Source: an uncultured Prevotella sp. (GTDB lineage: Bacteria; Bacteroidota; Bacteroidia; Bacteroidales; Bacteroidaceae). From it: DNA of 64,000 nt. The DNA lies in assembly GCA_946403845.1 (NCBI GenBank), contig CAMJBL010000005.1:1-64000 (forward strand). The letters run 5' to 3'. Each line of letters starts with the position of its first letter. Within the stretch, counting starts at the first letter, position 1. Both the position numbers and the translations under genes were made by a program. The notes beneath the pieces were generated by a model. It was not told where the DNA came from. It was given only the letters and a program-made list of their open reading frames with translations, and searched no databases. Shown here in pieces: positions 42,063 through 52,800 of this stretch.

Positions 42063-43574
42063 ATGAAGATTTTCACAAGCGCTCAGATACACGAGTTAGA
42101 CAAATATACGATGGAACATGAGCCCATCAGTTCCATCGATCTGATGGAGCGTGCGGCAAAGGCGCTCACGGTAGCCGTTATGGCTGAATGGAGCACCGCC
42201 ACACCCATTGTGGTGTTTGCGGGTCCAGGCAATAACGGTGGCGACGCGTTGGCGATGGCGAGGATGCTTCTGGAGCAGAGCTACAACGTTACGGCCTACC
42301 TGTTTAATATCTCCGGCCGTCTGTCGGAAGACTGCGCCGCCAACAAAGCCCGTCTCATCGAGAAACGAGCGAAGGCCCTGATCGAGGTGAAAGAGGAATT
42401 CGAGCCACCCCGCCTCGATGAGAACACCCTCGTCATCGATGGTCTCTTCGGCTCCGGCCTTAACAAACCCCTCGCTGGCGGTTTTGCCTCGTTGGCCAAA
42501 TACATCAACGCCGCCCCCTCGAAAGTGGTCAGTATCGACATCCCATCGGGTCTGATGACGGATGACAACACCTATAATATCCGCGCCAATATCGTGCGTG
42601 CCGACCTGACGCTCACCCTGCAGCAGAAGAAACTGTCGTTCCTCTTCCCTGAGAACCAGCAGTATATCGGACGGCTGAAGGTATTGGACATCCGCCTCAG
42701 TCAGGAAGGCATGGAGAAAATCGAGGCCAACTACACGCTGGTCGAAGAAAACGACATCCGTCCCCTGCTGCTGAAACGCAACCCCTACGCCCATAAGGGC
42801 AATATGGGCAACGCCCTGATCATCGCCGGCTGTTATGGTATGGGAGGCGCCTCCGTACTGGCCACGAAGGCCTGTCTGAGAGCGGGCGCCGGAAAGGTGA
42901 CCGCCCACACCCCCAAGCAGAACAACGTGATCATGCAGGTAAGCGTGCCTGAGGCCATCATCCAGCTCGACCGCGACGAGACCATCTTCTCGGAGGCTGT
43001 AGAGGCGGAAGACTACAACGCCATGGGTATCGGTCCCGGCTTAGGTACCAACGAGCAGACAGCCATCGCCGTGATAGCACAAATCCGTCGCAGTCAATGT
43101 CCGATTGTCATCGATGCCGACGCCATCAACATTCTGGCTAATCATCGTGCCTGGCTGCAGCAAGTGCCGAAAGGCGCCATTCTCACCCCCCACCCCAAGG
43201 AACTGGAGCGTCTGGAGGGTCACAGCACCGACAGCTACGAGCAACTCATGAAGGCCCGCACCCTTGCGGAGCGCCTTCAGGCCTTTGTCATCCTGAAAGG
43301 CCACCATTCGGCCCTCTGCCTGCCCGACGGACACGTCATTTTCAACTCCACAGGCAATGCCGGTATGGCGACAGCAGGAAGCGGCGACGTGCTCACAGGC
43401 ATCATCACCGGTCTGCTGGCCCGAGGCTACAAACAGCAGGAGGCCTGTCTCATCGGTATGTATCTGCACGGCTTAGCTGGCGACATCGCCGTTCGCGAAC
43501 TGGGCGAAGAGAGTCTGATTGCCAGCGACCTCATCCAGTATCTGCCGCAAGCCTTCAAGAAACTAAGAGACTGA
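42063..43574 (+). CDS. nnr: Bifunctional NAD(P)H-hydrate epimerase/dehydratase
   Basis: A 503-residue fusion that repairs hydrated NADH/NADPH. The N-terminal epimerase (YjeF-N, about 1-215) has MKIFTSAQIHELDKYTMEHEPISS and VFAGPGNNGGDALAMARML. The C-terminal ADP-dependent dehydratase (about 225-500, ribokinase-like) has MGIGPGLGTNEQT, GAILTPHPKELERL and NAGMATAGSGDVLTGIITGLLARG. The ATG at 42063 matches the family start. The promoter is so close that the mRNA is likely leaderless. The stop is followed by a 7-bp array and then the DUF4831 gene. Confidence 0.94.
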   Translation: MKIFTSAQIHELDKYTMEHEPISSIDLMERAAKALTVAVMAEWSTATPIVVFAGPGNNGGDALAMARMLLEQSYNVTAYLFNISGRLSEDCAANKARLIEKRAKALIEVKEEFEPPRLDENTLVIDGLFGSGLNKPLAGGFASLAKYINAAPSKVVSIDIPSGLMTDDNTYNIRANIVRADLTLTLQQKKLSFLFPENQQYIGRLKVLDIRLSQEGMEKIEANYTLVEENDIRPLLLKRNPYAHKGNMGNALIIAGCYGMGGASVLATKACLRAGAGKVTAHTPKQNNVIMQVSVPEAIIQLDRDETIFSEAVEAEDYNAMGIGPGLGTNEQTAIAVIAQIRRSQCPIVIDADAINILANHRAWLQQVPKGAILTPHPKELERLEGHSTDSYEQLMKARTLAERLQAFVILKGHHSALCLPDGHVIFNSTGNAGMATAGSGDVLTGIITGLLARGYKQQEACLIGMYLHGLAGDIAVRELGEESLIASDLIQYLPQAFKKLRD

Positions 43575-43579
43575 AAGGA

Positions 43580-43614
43580 GTGAGAAGTGAGAAGTGAAAA
43601 GTGAAAAGTGAAGA
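43580..43614 (+). repeat. 7-bp tandem array after nnr
   Basis: GTGAGAA twice, GTGAAAA twice, GTGAAGA, in exact register, starting 5 bp after the nnr stop and ending 16 bp before the next ATG. Confidence 0.85.
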
Positions 43615-43630
43615 ACAAAGAATATAGCAT

Positions 43631-44698
43631 ATGAAACGACTGTTATTAGGTTTATTATTTATTATTTGTTATTTATCATTTAGCGTCGCCCAGACCAGCA
43701 CCAGCTCCTATCAGCCTGGCGTCACGCCCGAGGGCATGGTCTATTTCCTGCCAAAGACCGCCGTCCGCATCGTCATACAGGTAGAGAAGACCACCTATAC
43801 CCCAGGCGAGTTCTGCAAATATGCCGACCGTTATCTGCGCCTGAAGGATGTCGCCTCCGAGCCGTCTGTCAGCTATCGCATGACGAGCCTGCGTGTAGAG
43901 CCGTTCGCAGTGGCCGATACCACCAAGGGCTTCTCCGTGAAGTTCGACCCCAAGAGCGTCGCGTCGAATATCGCCCTCTCCGACGACGGTATCCTACTGG
44001 CCATCAATGCGACACCGAAACCGGCTGAGGTCACACCGACCTTCAAGCCTGCCCCCAAACCTGCGATGATGAATCCCCGTCAGCTCATGAGCGAGGAGAT
44101 CCTCGCTGCCGGCAGCACCGCGAAGATGGCGGAACTCACCGCTCAGGACATCTATGAAATCCGCGAGAGCCGCAATCTGCTCATCCGGGGTCAGGCCGAC
44201 AATATGCCCAAGGATGGTGAGCAGCTCCGACTGATGCTCAGTCAGCTGGAGATGCAGGATCGCGCACTGAGCAGCCTCTTCTCAGGACAGACGGTCAAGG
44301 ATACCACCGAACAGGTGTTGACCCTCATGCCCGACAAGGAGATGGAGCGACAGCTGCTGTTCCGTTTCTCTAAGAAACTGGGACTTGTCGACAAGGACGA
44401 CCTCGCAGGCGAACCTTATTATATTAGAGTGGCCAATATGCGCACCATTCCGATGCCCAATGCCGACGAGAAGAAGAAAAAGCAGGAGCCGGGCCTCTAT
44501 GTCAACGTGCCAGGAAAGATGAAGGTGACGCTCTACGATGCCCTTGAGCCCATCCACGTTGAAGAGCTTCCTGCCGGACAGTTCGGCAATGTCGAGTTGC
44601 TGAGCGGCGCGCTGTTCAACAAGCGCTATGCCACACACCTCTGGATGAACCCCATCTCCGGCGCCGTTGACAGACTGGAAGCCGAACAGCCGAAATAA
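43631..44698 (+). CDS. DUF4831 family secreted protein
   Basis: A 355-residue protein with a signal peptide (LLFIICYLSFSVAQ core) and a DUF4831-type mature part: GMVYFLPKTAVRIVIQVEKTTYTPGEFCKYADRYL, and later AQDIYEIRESRNLLIRGQADNMPKDGEQLRLML. Function is unknown; the family is common in Bacteroidales. The signal peptide core is encoded by a 7-bp TTTATTA-like array (43651-43685). It lies 56 bp after nnr and ends at a bidirectional terminator. Confidence 0.8.
   Translation: MKRLLLGLLFIICYLSFSVAQTSTSSYQPGVTPEGMVYFLPKTAVRIVIQVEKTTYTPGEFCKYADRYLRLKDVASEPSVSYRMTSLRVEPFAVADTTKGFSVKFDPKSVASNIALSDDGILLAINATPKPAEVTPTFKPAPKPAMMNPRQLMSEEILAAGSTAKMAELTAQDIYEIRESRNLLIRGQADNMPKDGEQLRLMLSQLEMQDRALSSLFSGQTVKDTTEQVLTLMPDKEMERQLLFRFSKKLGLVDKDDLAGEPYYIRVANMRTIPMPNADEKKKKQEPGLYVNVPGKMKVTLYDALEPIHVEELPAGQFGNVELLSGALFNKRYATHLWMNPISGAVDRLEAEQPK
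43651..43685 (+). repeat. 7-bp tandem array inside the DUF4831 signal peptide
   Basis: TTTATTA, TTTATTA, TTTGTTA, TTTATCA, TTTAGCG in exact register. In frame it encodes LLFIICYLSFS. Confidence 0.7.
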
Positions 44699-44716
44699 AT
44701 CATCCGAAATAGAAAT

Positions 44717-44749
44717 AAATTAGGGCGCTCGATTTGAGCGCCCTAATTT
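44717..44749. terminator. Bidirectional terminator between the DUF4831 gene and the 691-residue secreted protein gene
   Basis: A 14-bp perfect stem (44717-44730 with 44736-44749), 5-nt loop, A/T-rich ends. Confidence 0.9.
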
Positions 44750-44750
44750 C

Positions 44751-46826
44751 TTATCTCACGACCACCTTCTGACCTTGCCAGATGTAGATGCCTTTCTTAT
44801 GCGGCATCGTGATCTTATTGCCTTGCAGGTCGTACCAGTTACCATTCACGAACTCATCGACGTTGATGTGCTCGATGCCGGCAGCCTGCTGCGACGTACG
44901 GGTGATGGAGTAGATTCTCACATTACCCTTCGTTTTCTTCGCTCTATGGTTGGGCGACATCATGCGGGCATTGCCTACAACACCGCCATTATACACATGA
45001 ACCCAGGTCTCCTTGTCGCAGTCGTAAGTGATATAGTCCTTATCACGGTCTGCATGATTGAATGAGACAGGCGCCAGGTCGCCGATCTGCACCTTCATCC
45101 AATGCTCGCCATCGGTCCTTGAGTCGATGATAATCTGACCCGTGCCGGCAGGCACCTTGAAGGTCAGACCGAAATACTCCCCTGCATAATCCTCAGAACC
45201 CGGTTCAAGTCCCATCGAGAGGATACCGTACAGATGACGATCCGACAACGGATGGTTGAGCACGATGCAATGCTCCGTCTCGTCATAGCCGTCGCTCTCT
45301 GAGGGATCGCCCTCGATATTGAGCGTGAAGAGGATATCCCAGATCACCGTATTGTCGAGCTTACGCTCCTTCTTATTGCCATTCTCGTCGGTATAGAGGA
45401 AGTGTTCGTCATCCATCACATAGACTACGTCCTCGTCGATCGGATCAATGTCGCGCTGCAGCACCGTAAGGTAATAAAAGTCGACAGCGCCGTTATAGTT
45501 GTTATCGCCAGCAAACGTTGCGTAGATCTGAACCTCACCCGGCGATACCAGAACCACCTCACCCGTCTGGGGATTGACGGCAGCGATTTCCGCATCTGAA
45601 GAAGAATAGGTCACCGGGAGGTTGGCGGGAGCCAGTGTCAGATTGGGAGAATTGAAGGTCTCACCGATCTTGGCCGTAAATACATAGTCGACATATCTCA
45701 ACGTGACGTCAGCCTTGGAAATCGTCACCGTTTCACTACCCGTCACAGTGATAAAATTAGGTTTGGTCACCTGATAGTAGACGGTATAGGTGCCCGCGTC
45801 GGTATAGGTGGGCGAGGCATTGAGGTTATAGGTGCCGGCGGTTGTGCCGTATGTGATCGTCGCACCGTCAGGAGCCGACACGCTGATGCCGTGAGCCTGA
45901 CCGTCATAGCTGCCGTTATAACCGCTGGTCGTCACCGTCATCGCCGCAGGGATGACGGTAAGCGTATACTGGGCCGTTGGCGTAGGATAGCGGTAGAACG
46001 TTCCATCTTTCATGGTAGCCGTGATGGTCGTATTTCCAACGCCCACAATCGTCACTTGGCCTGCCGCATCAACGGTGGCTACCGTCGGATCTGAAGAACC
46101 GTAGCTAACTGTACCATCTCCCACAATTGTCAGCGGATTGGTAAAGGGTGCCTCAATGCTGGTCTTTTCGATGCTGGCGGTCGCATAACTGACGGTGCCT
46201 GCAATCTTGAGAATCTCATAGGTTGCATTCTCATTATTGTCTTTATACGTACGGGTACCCACAATGATGATCTTCGCTATACCAGGATTGATGCTGTCAG
46301 GATAGTACACATCATAGTCAGTGCCCTTGGTAAGCGGCGTACCTCCGAGGGTGACAGACACAGCAGGCTTGAAAGCCGAGCCGTTATAGGTATAGGGGCC
46401 TCCGTTCACGTTCACCGTAGCGCCCGAGATACTCGTCCGCGTGTGGAAGTCGGCTGTGATCTCGTAGTCATACTTCGTATCCGTAACAGTAATCGTATAT
46501 GTCGTCACCTTACTGGGATCCGCGTTAGGATCCTGAGCCGTAACGGCAATCGTACCGGTATCAAACCCAGGTGCGCGTCGGCGCGCCTCAGCATTTTTGC
46601 TATCGAGCGTCTTAACCACCGTCAAGTCGGCTGCTGTCAGGTAGTATCCATCTGCAGGCGTAACGGTAATCACGCCAGCTTGATAGTTCACGGTACCTGG
46701 ATTGCTATTACCGGCACCAACACCGTCAATCTTGTAGATATAGGTTGCTTGATCATCTGCCATGATGCCGGTTGTCGACAGGATCATGGCCACAAGGGCT
46801 AAAATATATTTCGTTGTCTGTTTCAT
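44751..46826 (-). CDS. Secreted protein with MBG/Ig-like (Big2-type) repeats, 691 residues
   Basis: Signal peptide (1-23), then a chain of beta-sandwich modules: an MBG-type unit around 130-210 (YTYNGSAFKPAVSVTLGGTPLTKGTDY), Big2-like units around 225-295 (VATVDAAGQVTIVGVGNTTITAT), another MBG unit around 300-375 (SYDGQAHGISVSAPDGATITYG) and a Big2 unit around 380-450. A non-repetitive domain (about 460-650) follows. The C-terminus has WYDLQGNKITMPHKKGIYIW and QGQKVVVR, a motif seen at the end of many secreted Prevotella proteins and possibly a sorting signal. It lies 12 bp after the 2115-residue gene and shares modules with it. Confidence 0.75.
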   Translation of the reverse strand: MKQTTKYILALVAMILSTTGIMADDQATYIYKIDGVGAGNSNPGTVNYQAGVITVTPADGYYLTAADLTVVKTLDSKNAEARRRAPGFDTGTIAVTAQDPNADPSKVTTYTITVTDTKYDYEITADFHTRTSISGATVNVNGGPYTYNGSAFKPAVSVTLGGTPLTKGTDYDVYYPDSINPGIAKIIIVGTRTYKDNNENATYEILKIAGTVSYATASIEKTSIEAPFTNPLTIVGDGTVSYGSSDPTVATVDAAGQVTIVGVGNTTITATMKDGTFYRYPTPTAQYTLTVIPAAMTVTTSGYNGSYDGQAHGISVSAPDGATITYGTTAGTYNLNASPTYTDAGTYTVYYQVTKPNFITVTGSETVTISKADVTLRYVDYVFTAKIGETFNSPNLTLAPANLPVTYSSSDAEIAAVNPQTGEVVLVSPGEVQIYATFAGDNNYNGAVDFYYLTVLQRDIDPIDEDVVYVMDDEHFLYTDENGNKKERKLDNTVIWDILFTLNIEGDPSESDGYDETEHCIVLNHPLSDRHLYGILSMGLEPGSEDYAGEYFGLTFKVPAGTGQIIIDSRTDGEHWMKVQIGDLAPVSFNHADRDKDYITYDCDKETWVHVYNGGVVGNARMMSPNHRAKKTKGNVRIYSITRTSQQAAGIEHINVDEFVNGNWYDLQGNKITMPHKKGIYIWQGQKVVVR

Positions 46827-46838
46827 ATCGCGTCCACC

Positions 46839-49800
46839 TTATTTGTTTTTAATAACCACTTTCTGTCCATTCCTGATATAGAGTCCGGCCTTGGTAGGCT
46901 TGTTGATCTGGCGACCCTGCATATCATACCACTTCTCTTCGCCATCGGTCTCCTCGTCGAAGACGCCTTCGATGGCAGTCGTGTTATTCGTGTTGATCGT
47001 ATAAGAACGGGCAGGACTGCTCGATCCCAGGTCGAGATAAACCTTACCACTGATGGTACCCGAAGCCCTCACAAACTCACCATTATAGAGTAAGTATTGA
47101 TTGCCATTGGCAGCGACATCGTTCGTAGCATACGCCAACTTGTTGGTCGTGAAATCATCAGCCTTGTTTTTAACACTCTTCGCACCCGCTTTAGCTTCCA
47201 GCAGTACGGGGGTCTGCTTCGGAATGTAGCTCACCGGCTGAACAGTTACCTCGTTACCATTAACGCCCGTTACGATATAGGCCTGTATGTCATCCGGTAC
47301 GCGGTTGGTCTCCGAAGCATTGTAGTAGGTTCTGAAAGTACGTCCGCCAAGATCAATGGATGCCACACGATCCAGGATGGTAAACTTCGTTGAAGCGCTA
47401 CTCGTGAAGTTGCCCTTACCCGTGATGGTCACAGTCGGGGCAGGCGTGTCCGTAGATTGGGCGGCGTCTGTATTGTTCGCGTAGCTGTAGGTGAAGTCTG
47501 TGCCGGCTTTCAGTGTCTTACCGCCCCACGTAACAGCTGGCGTCGGTGTAATTGCCGAGCCGGTATAGGTCTGGGCGGCAATCGCATCTATAACTGCTGT
47601 CGAGATATCGGCCTTAGAAATCGTGAAGTTAACCGACTCTTCATCCTTAAAGTTTTTCGTACCAATAACCTTGACGGTTGCCGTACCCGCATTGGTATTG
47701 TTTTCGTATGCGAGCGTATAGTCCGTTCCCTTCTCCAACTTGGTTGCCTGGTTTCCTGCTACCAGAACGAGAGTGACATCCGGCTCTGGCGTATAAGGAT
47801 TTCCATTATAAGTTTCATTAGCAACCTGGCTGATGCTTGCACCCGAGAGGCTCCTCTTATTGATAGTAACAGTCTGGCTGCCTTTCACCGTAGCGAAATT
47901 AGCCTGACTCACCTCATAATAGACTTTATAGGGATTTGCACTATAATCTTTGTATTCGGGCGATCTGGTATCCGTACAGGAGTTTGCATTTGTGCCGTAT
48001 TTCACCGTTGCACCCGCAGGAGCCGTCACCGTAATACCGTGCCCAGCACCATCGTAGTCGCCAGTATAGCCTGTTGCCTGAACTCCCGTCAAGGTAGCCT
48101 CTTTCACTATAAGGGTATACGTAGCCGTCTTGGTAGCATACTGGTAGTTCTTACCATCCTGAACGGTTGCCGTCATCAGAATGCCATTTGGGGCACTTCC
48201 TACAATCGAAACCTGTCCGGTTGTCTGATTGACGGTTGCCACATTCTCATCTCCCGAAGAATACTTCACAACACCATCACCAGTGTTGGAAACCGTCTTG
48301 GTAAAGTCTTGATCGAGGTAGGTCGCTTCATATACTATATCCGGAGCGAAGGTGATTGTAGCATCAGCCTTATCAATATCGAAGTTCCAAGAAGCATCGC
48401 CCATGAAGTTGCCTTGACCAGTAGCCTTAATGGTTGCCCTACCCGCATCGGTATTGTTTTCGTAAGAGAACTTATAGTCAGTGCCCTTCTCCAACTTGGT
48501 CGGCTGCCCGCCAGCTGTCAGCACAAGCGACACATCCGGCTCTGGTGTATGGGGTGCTTTATTATAGGTCTGTTTAGCAATCGTACCGATTGTGGCACCT
48601 GAGAGGCTTCTCTTATTGATAACAACATCCTGACTACCTGTCACAGTGTTGTAATTAGCCTGGCTCACCTCATAATAGACGGTATAGGGATTTGCACTAT
48701 AATCTTTGTATTCAGGCGATTTGGTATCGGTATAGGATCCGACATTTGTGCCGTACTTCACCGTAGCGCCAGCTGGAGCCGTCACCGTAATACCGTGCTT
48801 AGCACCATCGTAGGCGCCAGTATAGCCTGAAGCCTGGATTCCCGTCATGGTAGCCTTGTTGATGGTAAACTTCAATGAATTCGTTTTCGTGAAGTTGCCT
48901 TTACCCGTTATTATCACTTCAGGAGCATTATTATCGGTAGACTTAGCGGCATTGGTATTGTTGCTCCAACTATAGGTAAAGTCATCACCCTCTGTCAATT
49001 TCTTATTATTAAATTTCACTTCAGGTGTCGGCTTTTTGGCTGTTCCGTCATAGGTCCAGGCGTCCTCAGCAATAGCCGTAATGACAGCGTTTTTAATGTC
49101 TGCCGGATTGATTGTGAAAGTCACAAGAACATCTTGAGAGGCGTAATTAGCATTACCCTGCGACACTTTGACGTAATAGACATTGGCCTTGGTGGGCGCT
49201 TGTGTAGTGCCACTAGTTCCAGCTGTTCTGTCTGCCTCTTTTTCATAATACGTTACCACTGCAGTACCGCCGGTTACCGATACACCCGACAAAGCATGAG
49301 AATTGCCATCATAAGTAACTTCCTGGGTCAGATTCGTGACCGAGACTTTACCATCAGCCTGCTCAATCTTGAAATCAACGGTGGCCGTTCCACTGAAATT
49401 GCCATTACCTTTGATGACAACCTTATAGTTACCGGCATTTGTGGGTGCAGTCGTACCAAGCGACTTAAGCTCAGTAGTTGTTTGCTGCTTGTACTCAGTA
49501 ATAGTAAAGTCACCATTATTGTAATCAAGTGTAATCTCTGTGTTGGCAGCGCTATTCGAACTCGGCTTCGTCTTGATTTGCGTGATTGAAATCTGATTGC
49601 CATCATATACTTTCTTGGCATCAGCCGGATTACTGATAGCGAACGTACGATTAGCATTAGAGAAGTCAAGCGGGAACGCAATGGTGGCTGTCAAATCATC
49701 CTCGGGCATCTCGAATTCCCAAGTAGCATTGGCAGCGCCTGTATTATCGGTACCTGCGGTAGTATTTGCAAGATTATAAGAGCCACCATTTAAAGTTAAG

Positions 49801-52800
49801 GAAATGGTCGGCTGATCATAGCCCAAATTCGACGTTGCCTTAATCTTTGTCTTCTGAGTCGATATAGAATAAGGAAGCGCGTAAACCTTTTTATTTTGTT
49901 GGTCATATCTATAATAACCCTCAAGATACTCTACCGTACCGTTTGAACCTACATCCACATTAATGGTCTGAAGTCCCGTAAGCACGGCGCCGTTAACGAC
50001 ATTGTTATTGCTATCATAAAAGACGTCAAAATCACCGTTAGCATCTGCTTGTCCTGTTCCACGCTGATCATTGCCACTCCTCACAACTTCCGAAGCACTT
50101 CCTTTCTTGGTTTTAACCTGGACACTCGCATCATAAGTATTATTCGTCAGTGTTACAGGAATTCCCAACTCACCTGCGATCGCACCTGTATACAATTCAT
50201 TTGTACCTGAGGTCTGGCTACTTATGGTTGAACTCTTGACATCACAATTTTGAATAGTTCCCCCATTGAAATAACCTGAGATACCGCCAACTTTCTGGTC
50301 TGACGACCTGTTTTGTTGAGTCATCGTGATGGTGGTATTCTCTACCGAACATCCCGTCACGGTACTACTGAATTGATAACCCACGATACCGCCAGCATTT
50401 AAAATGTTGTCATTATCACCGCTGGAAATTGAACTGTTAATGACATGACAGTTATTAATTTCTGCATCTGAAGACCTTATCTCAGCGACCAATCCCGCGA
50501 CGCTCTCACCCGAATTGGTTCCTGTAACAGTGCAGTTATCAATCGTTAAGTTTTTAATAACACATTTTTCACTTATAAATCCAAACAGTCCATATGGAGT
50601 AGTCTGGTTGATAATCTTATAATTGCCACCATTACCATCATCACCATCAAAAGTACCTTGAAAGGCGTTATTAGAAATAATTCCTATTGACGCCATTGGG
50701 CCTTCGTTGCCACAATCTATATCACTAGTCAACTCGAAATGTTGATCAAGTGTGTAACTATTATTATTGATTTCTGTGGCGATTTGTTTCAGATCTGCCA
50801 CATTTGTGATCTTGAATGGATTGGAGGACGTTCCATCACCTGCCCATGGAGCCGTTCTGATTGCAGCATCAAATTGGCCATAATTGGAACTATACTGTTT
50901 CCAGAGAGAAAGGCCATTATTATAGGTTATAGAATTGAAATTCTTAATAATATCTTTATCAGCCGAAGAAACATAAAGACCTACATTTGCGGAATTAGTT
51001 TCAAAAATAATATTTTCCGTACCATTCACGCCTTCAAATGCGGCCCTTCTTGCATTTCCATTAAATTGGAAATATGAGCCGGATGCCAAATTGACTGTCA
51101 GATTATCCAAACCACTTTTAATACCAGGGTCATCTCCTGAAACCCTGATATTGGAAACCCCATCAAGCGTCAATTTGAAATTGACAGGGTCATAGATTAC
51201 GGTAGGTTTACCTGTTAGATCACCTAAGACATTACCACAGTTAAGAGAAGTTACCTGGTCACCATTTATCCACAGCGGGAAATTCATGTAAACCGTAGCA
51301 CCTAAAGTATTAGCATCATTGAGTGTAGTGCCATTACCAAGTGTTATATCACAGAGTAAATCATCTAAGACTTCGACAGAGCTAAAGCCCCTAACAACAC
51401 GAATTGGGGTATTTTCATCATAACAAGTACTGAGGGTGAGCAAACTACTTTTAGCATTTTGCGCCTTCGCAATTATCAACTTACTAGTACCAACAATAGA
51501 ATAGATAGGGCTATAATGGTTTGGATCACATGTAGAGAGGGTATTAACACCATCCAAAAGAATCCTCAGCTCTGGCAGAGAAGTATCAATACAATTTGAC
51601 GTACCTATAGTAGCATCTTTCAAGGAAAGGGTGGCGGGAGTAGAACCGGAAGCTGGAGCAAAAGACGCTGTACCATTACCACAAGAATAACTGGCTGTAG
51701 ATCCCTTCACCTGTTGACTCTCTATCCACAGCGGGTAATATACGTCCGTAGTGAATTCAAGGTCTTGAACATTAGACCATCCTGAATAATCCCCACTTGG
51801 AGTCAGGTAAGCCATTTTCTTACTACCATCATCGTCGTATTTATAACAATTGCTTGTATGTATGTATACATCCTCCAAAGTTACTGAAGCAAAACCGCTT
51901 ACTGCCGAAGTGCCTGTGCTATTGGTAAGGGTCAAATAACCATCAGATCCTTTCTTAATGGTAAGAGTAGCCGAGGTATTATTGCTTTCAATATATCCTT
52001 GTGTTCCTGTGAGTTTATTTTCATCATTTAATACGATGGTCAGATTTGCCAAATTGCTTACAATGGGGCCATTCGCTGACAGATTATTAAGTATCAATGT
52101 ATTTGTGGCAGGATAGAATGAAGCCGTACCTGTCGAGGCTGAGTTGATATTAGAAGCATTACTTGCTTTTACTGTCGTAACTCCAACGGCCAAGTCATAA
52201 GTACGATCCGTTTTCATATATTGGTAACGAGTAGAAACGGTGGTCTGAGGGTTAAGACCAGTCGGGTCTGTGTTAGTGTTGTCGCCATAGCAAGTAACAC
52301 CTGAGCCAAGCGTCAGCGTGCCGTTGCCCGGCGCAGCTGCAACAACAGCCGTTGAAACACCTGCACCAATACCCCTTGCAGGGGCGTTATTACTACGATC
52401 TCCATCGCCACCAGTAGCAATTACCTCACCACCATAAATATTTACCGTGCCACCTTCACCATTTCTGCCACCACCAATACCTGCGCCATACAGGCCACCT
52501 GTGGCTGTAACCTTACCGCCGTAAACAGTCAACTCACGAGGACCATTAGAAGCCCCATCAGCACCCCATCCACCGATACCGGCAGCATCATCAAAAGAAC
52601 CGATAGGTGAATAAGAACTTGCTGTGATTATACCTCCATGAATAAAAATCTTGCCACATTGAGAGGTAGTAGCAGAATTATTACCCATTTGACGATAATA
52701 CCCGCCAATAGCTGGACCCTTGTAATAATCAGTACCTCCGGAATTAAAATTATATCCGGATGCAATCAATTGACCTGTGCCCTTTTCCTGACCGTAGATA

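Noticed and set aside
47457..48602. Plus-strand open frame of 381 codons opposite the giant repeat protein
   Set aside because: Cysteine/arginine-rich shadow of the repeated MBG modules; itself repetitive only because the sense gene is.
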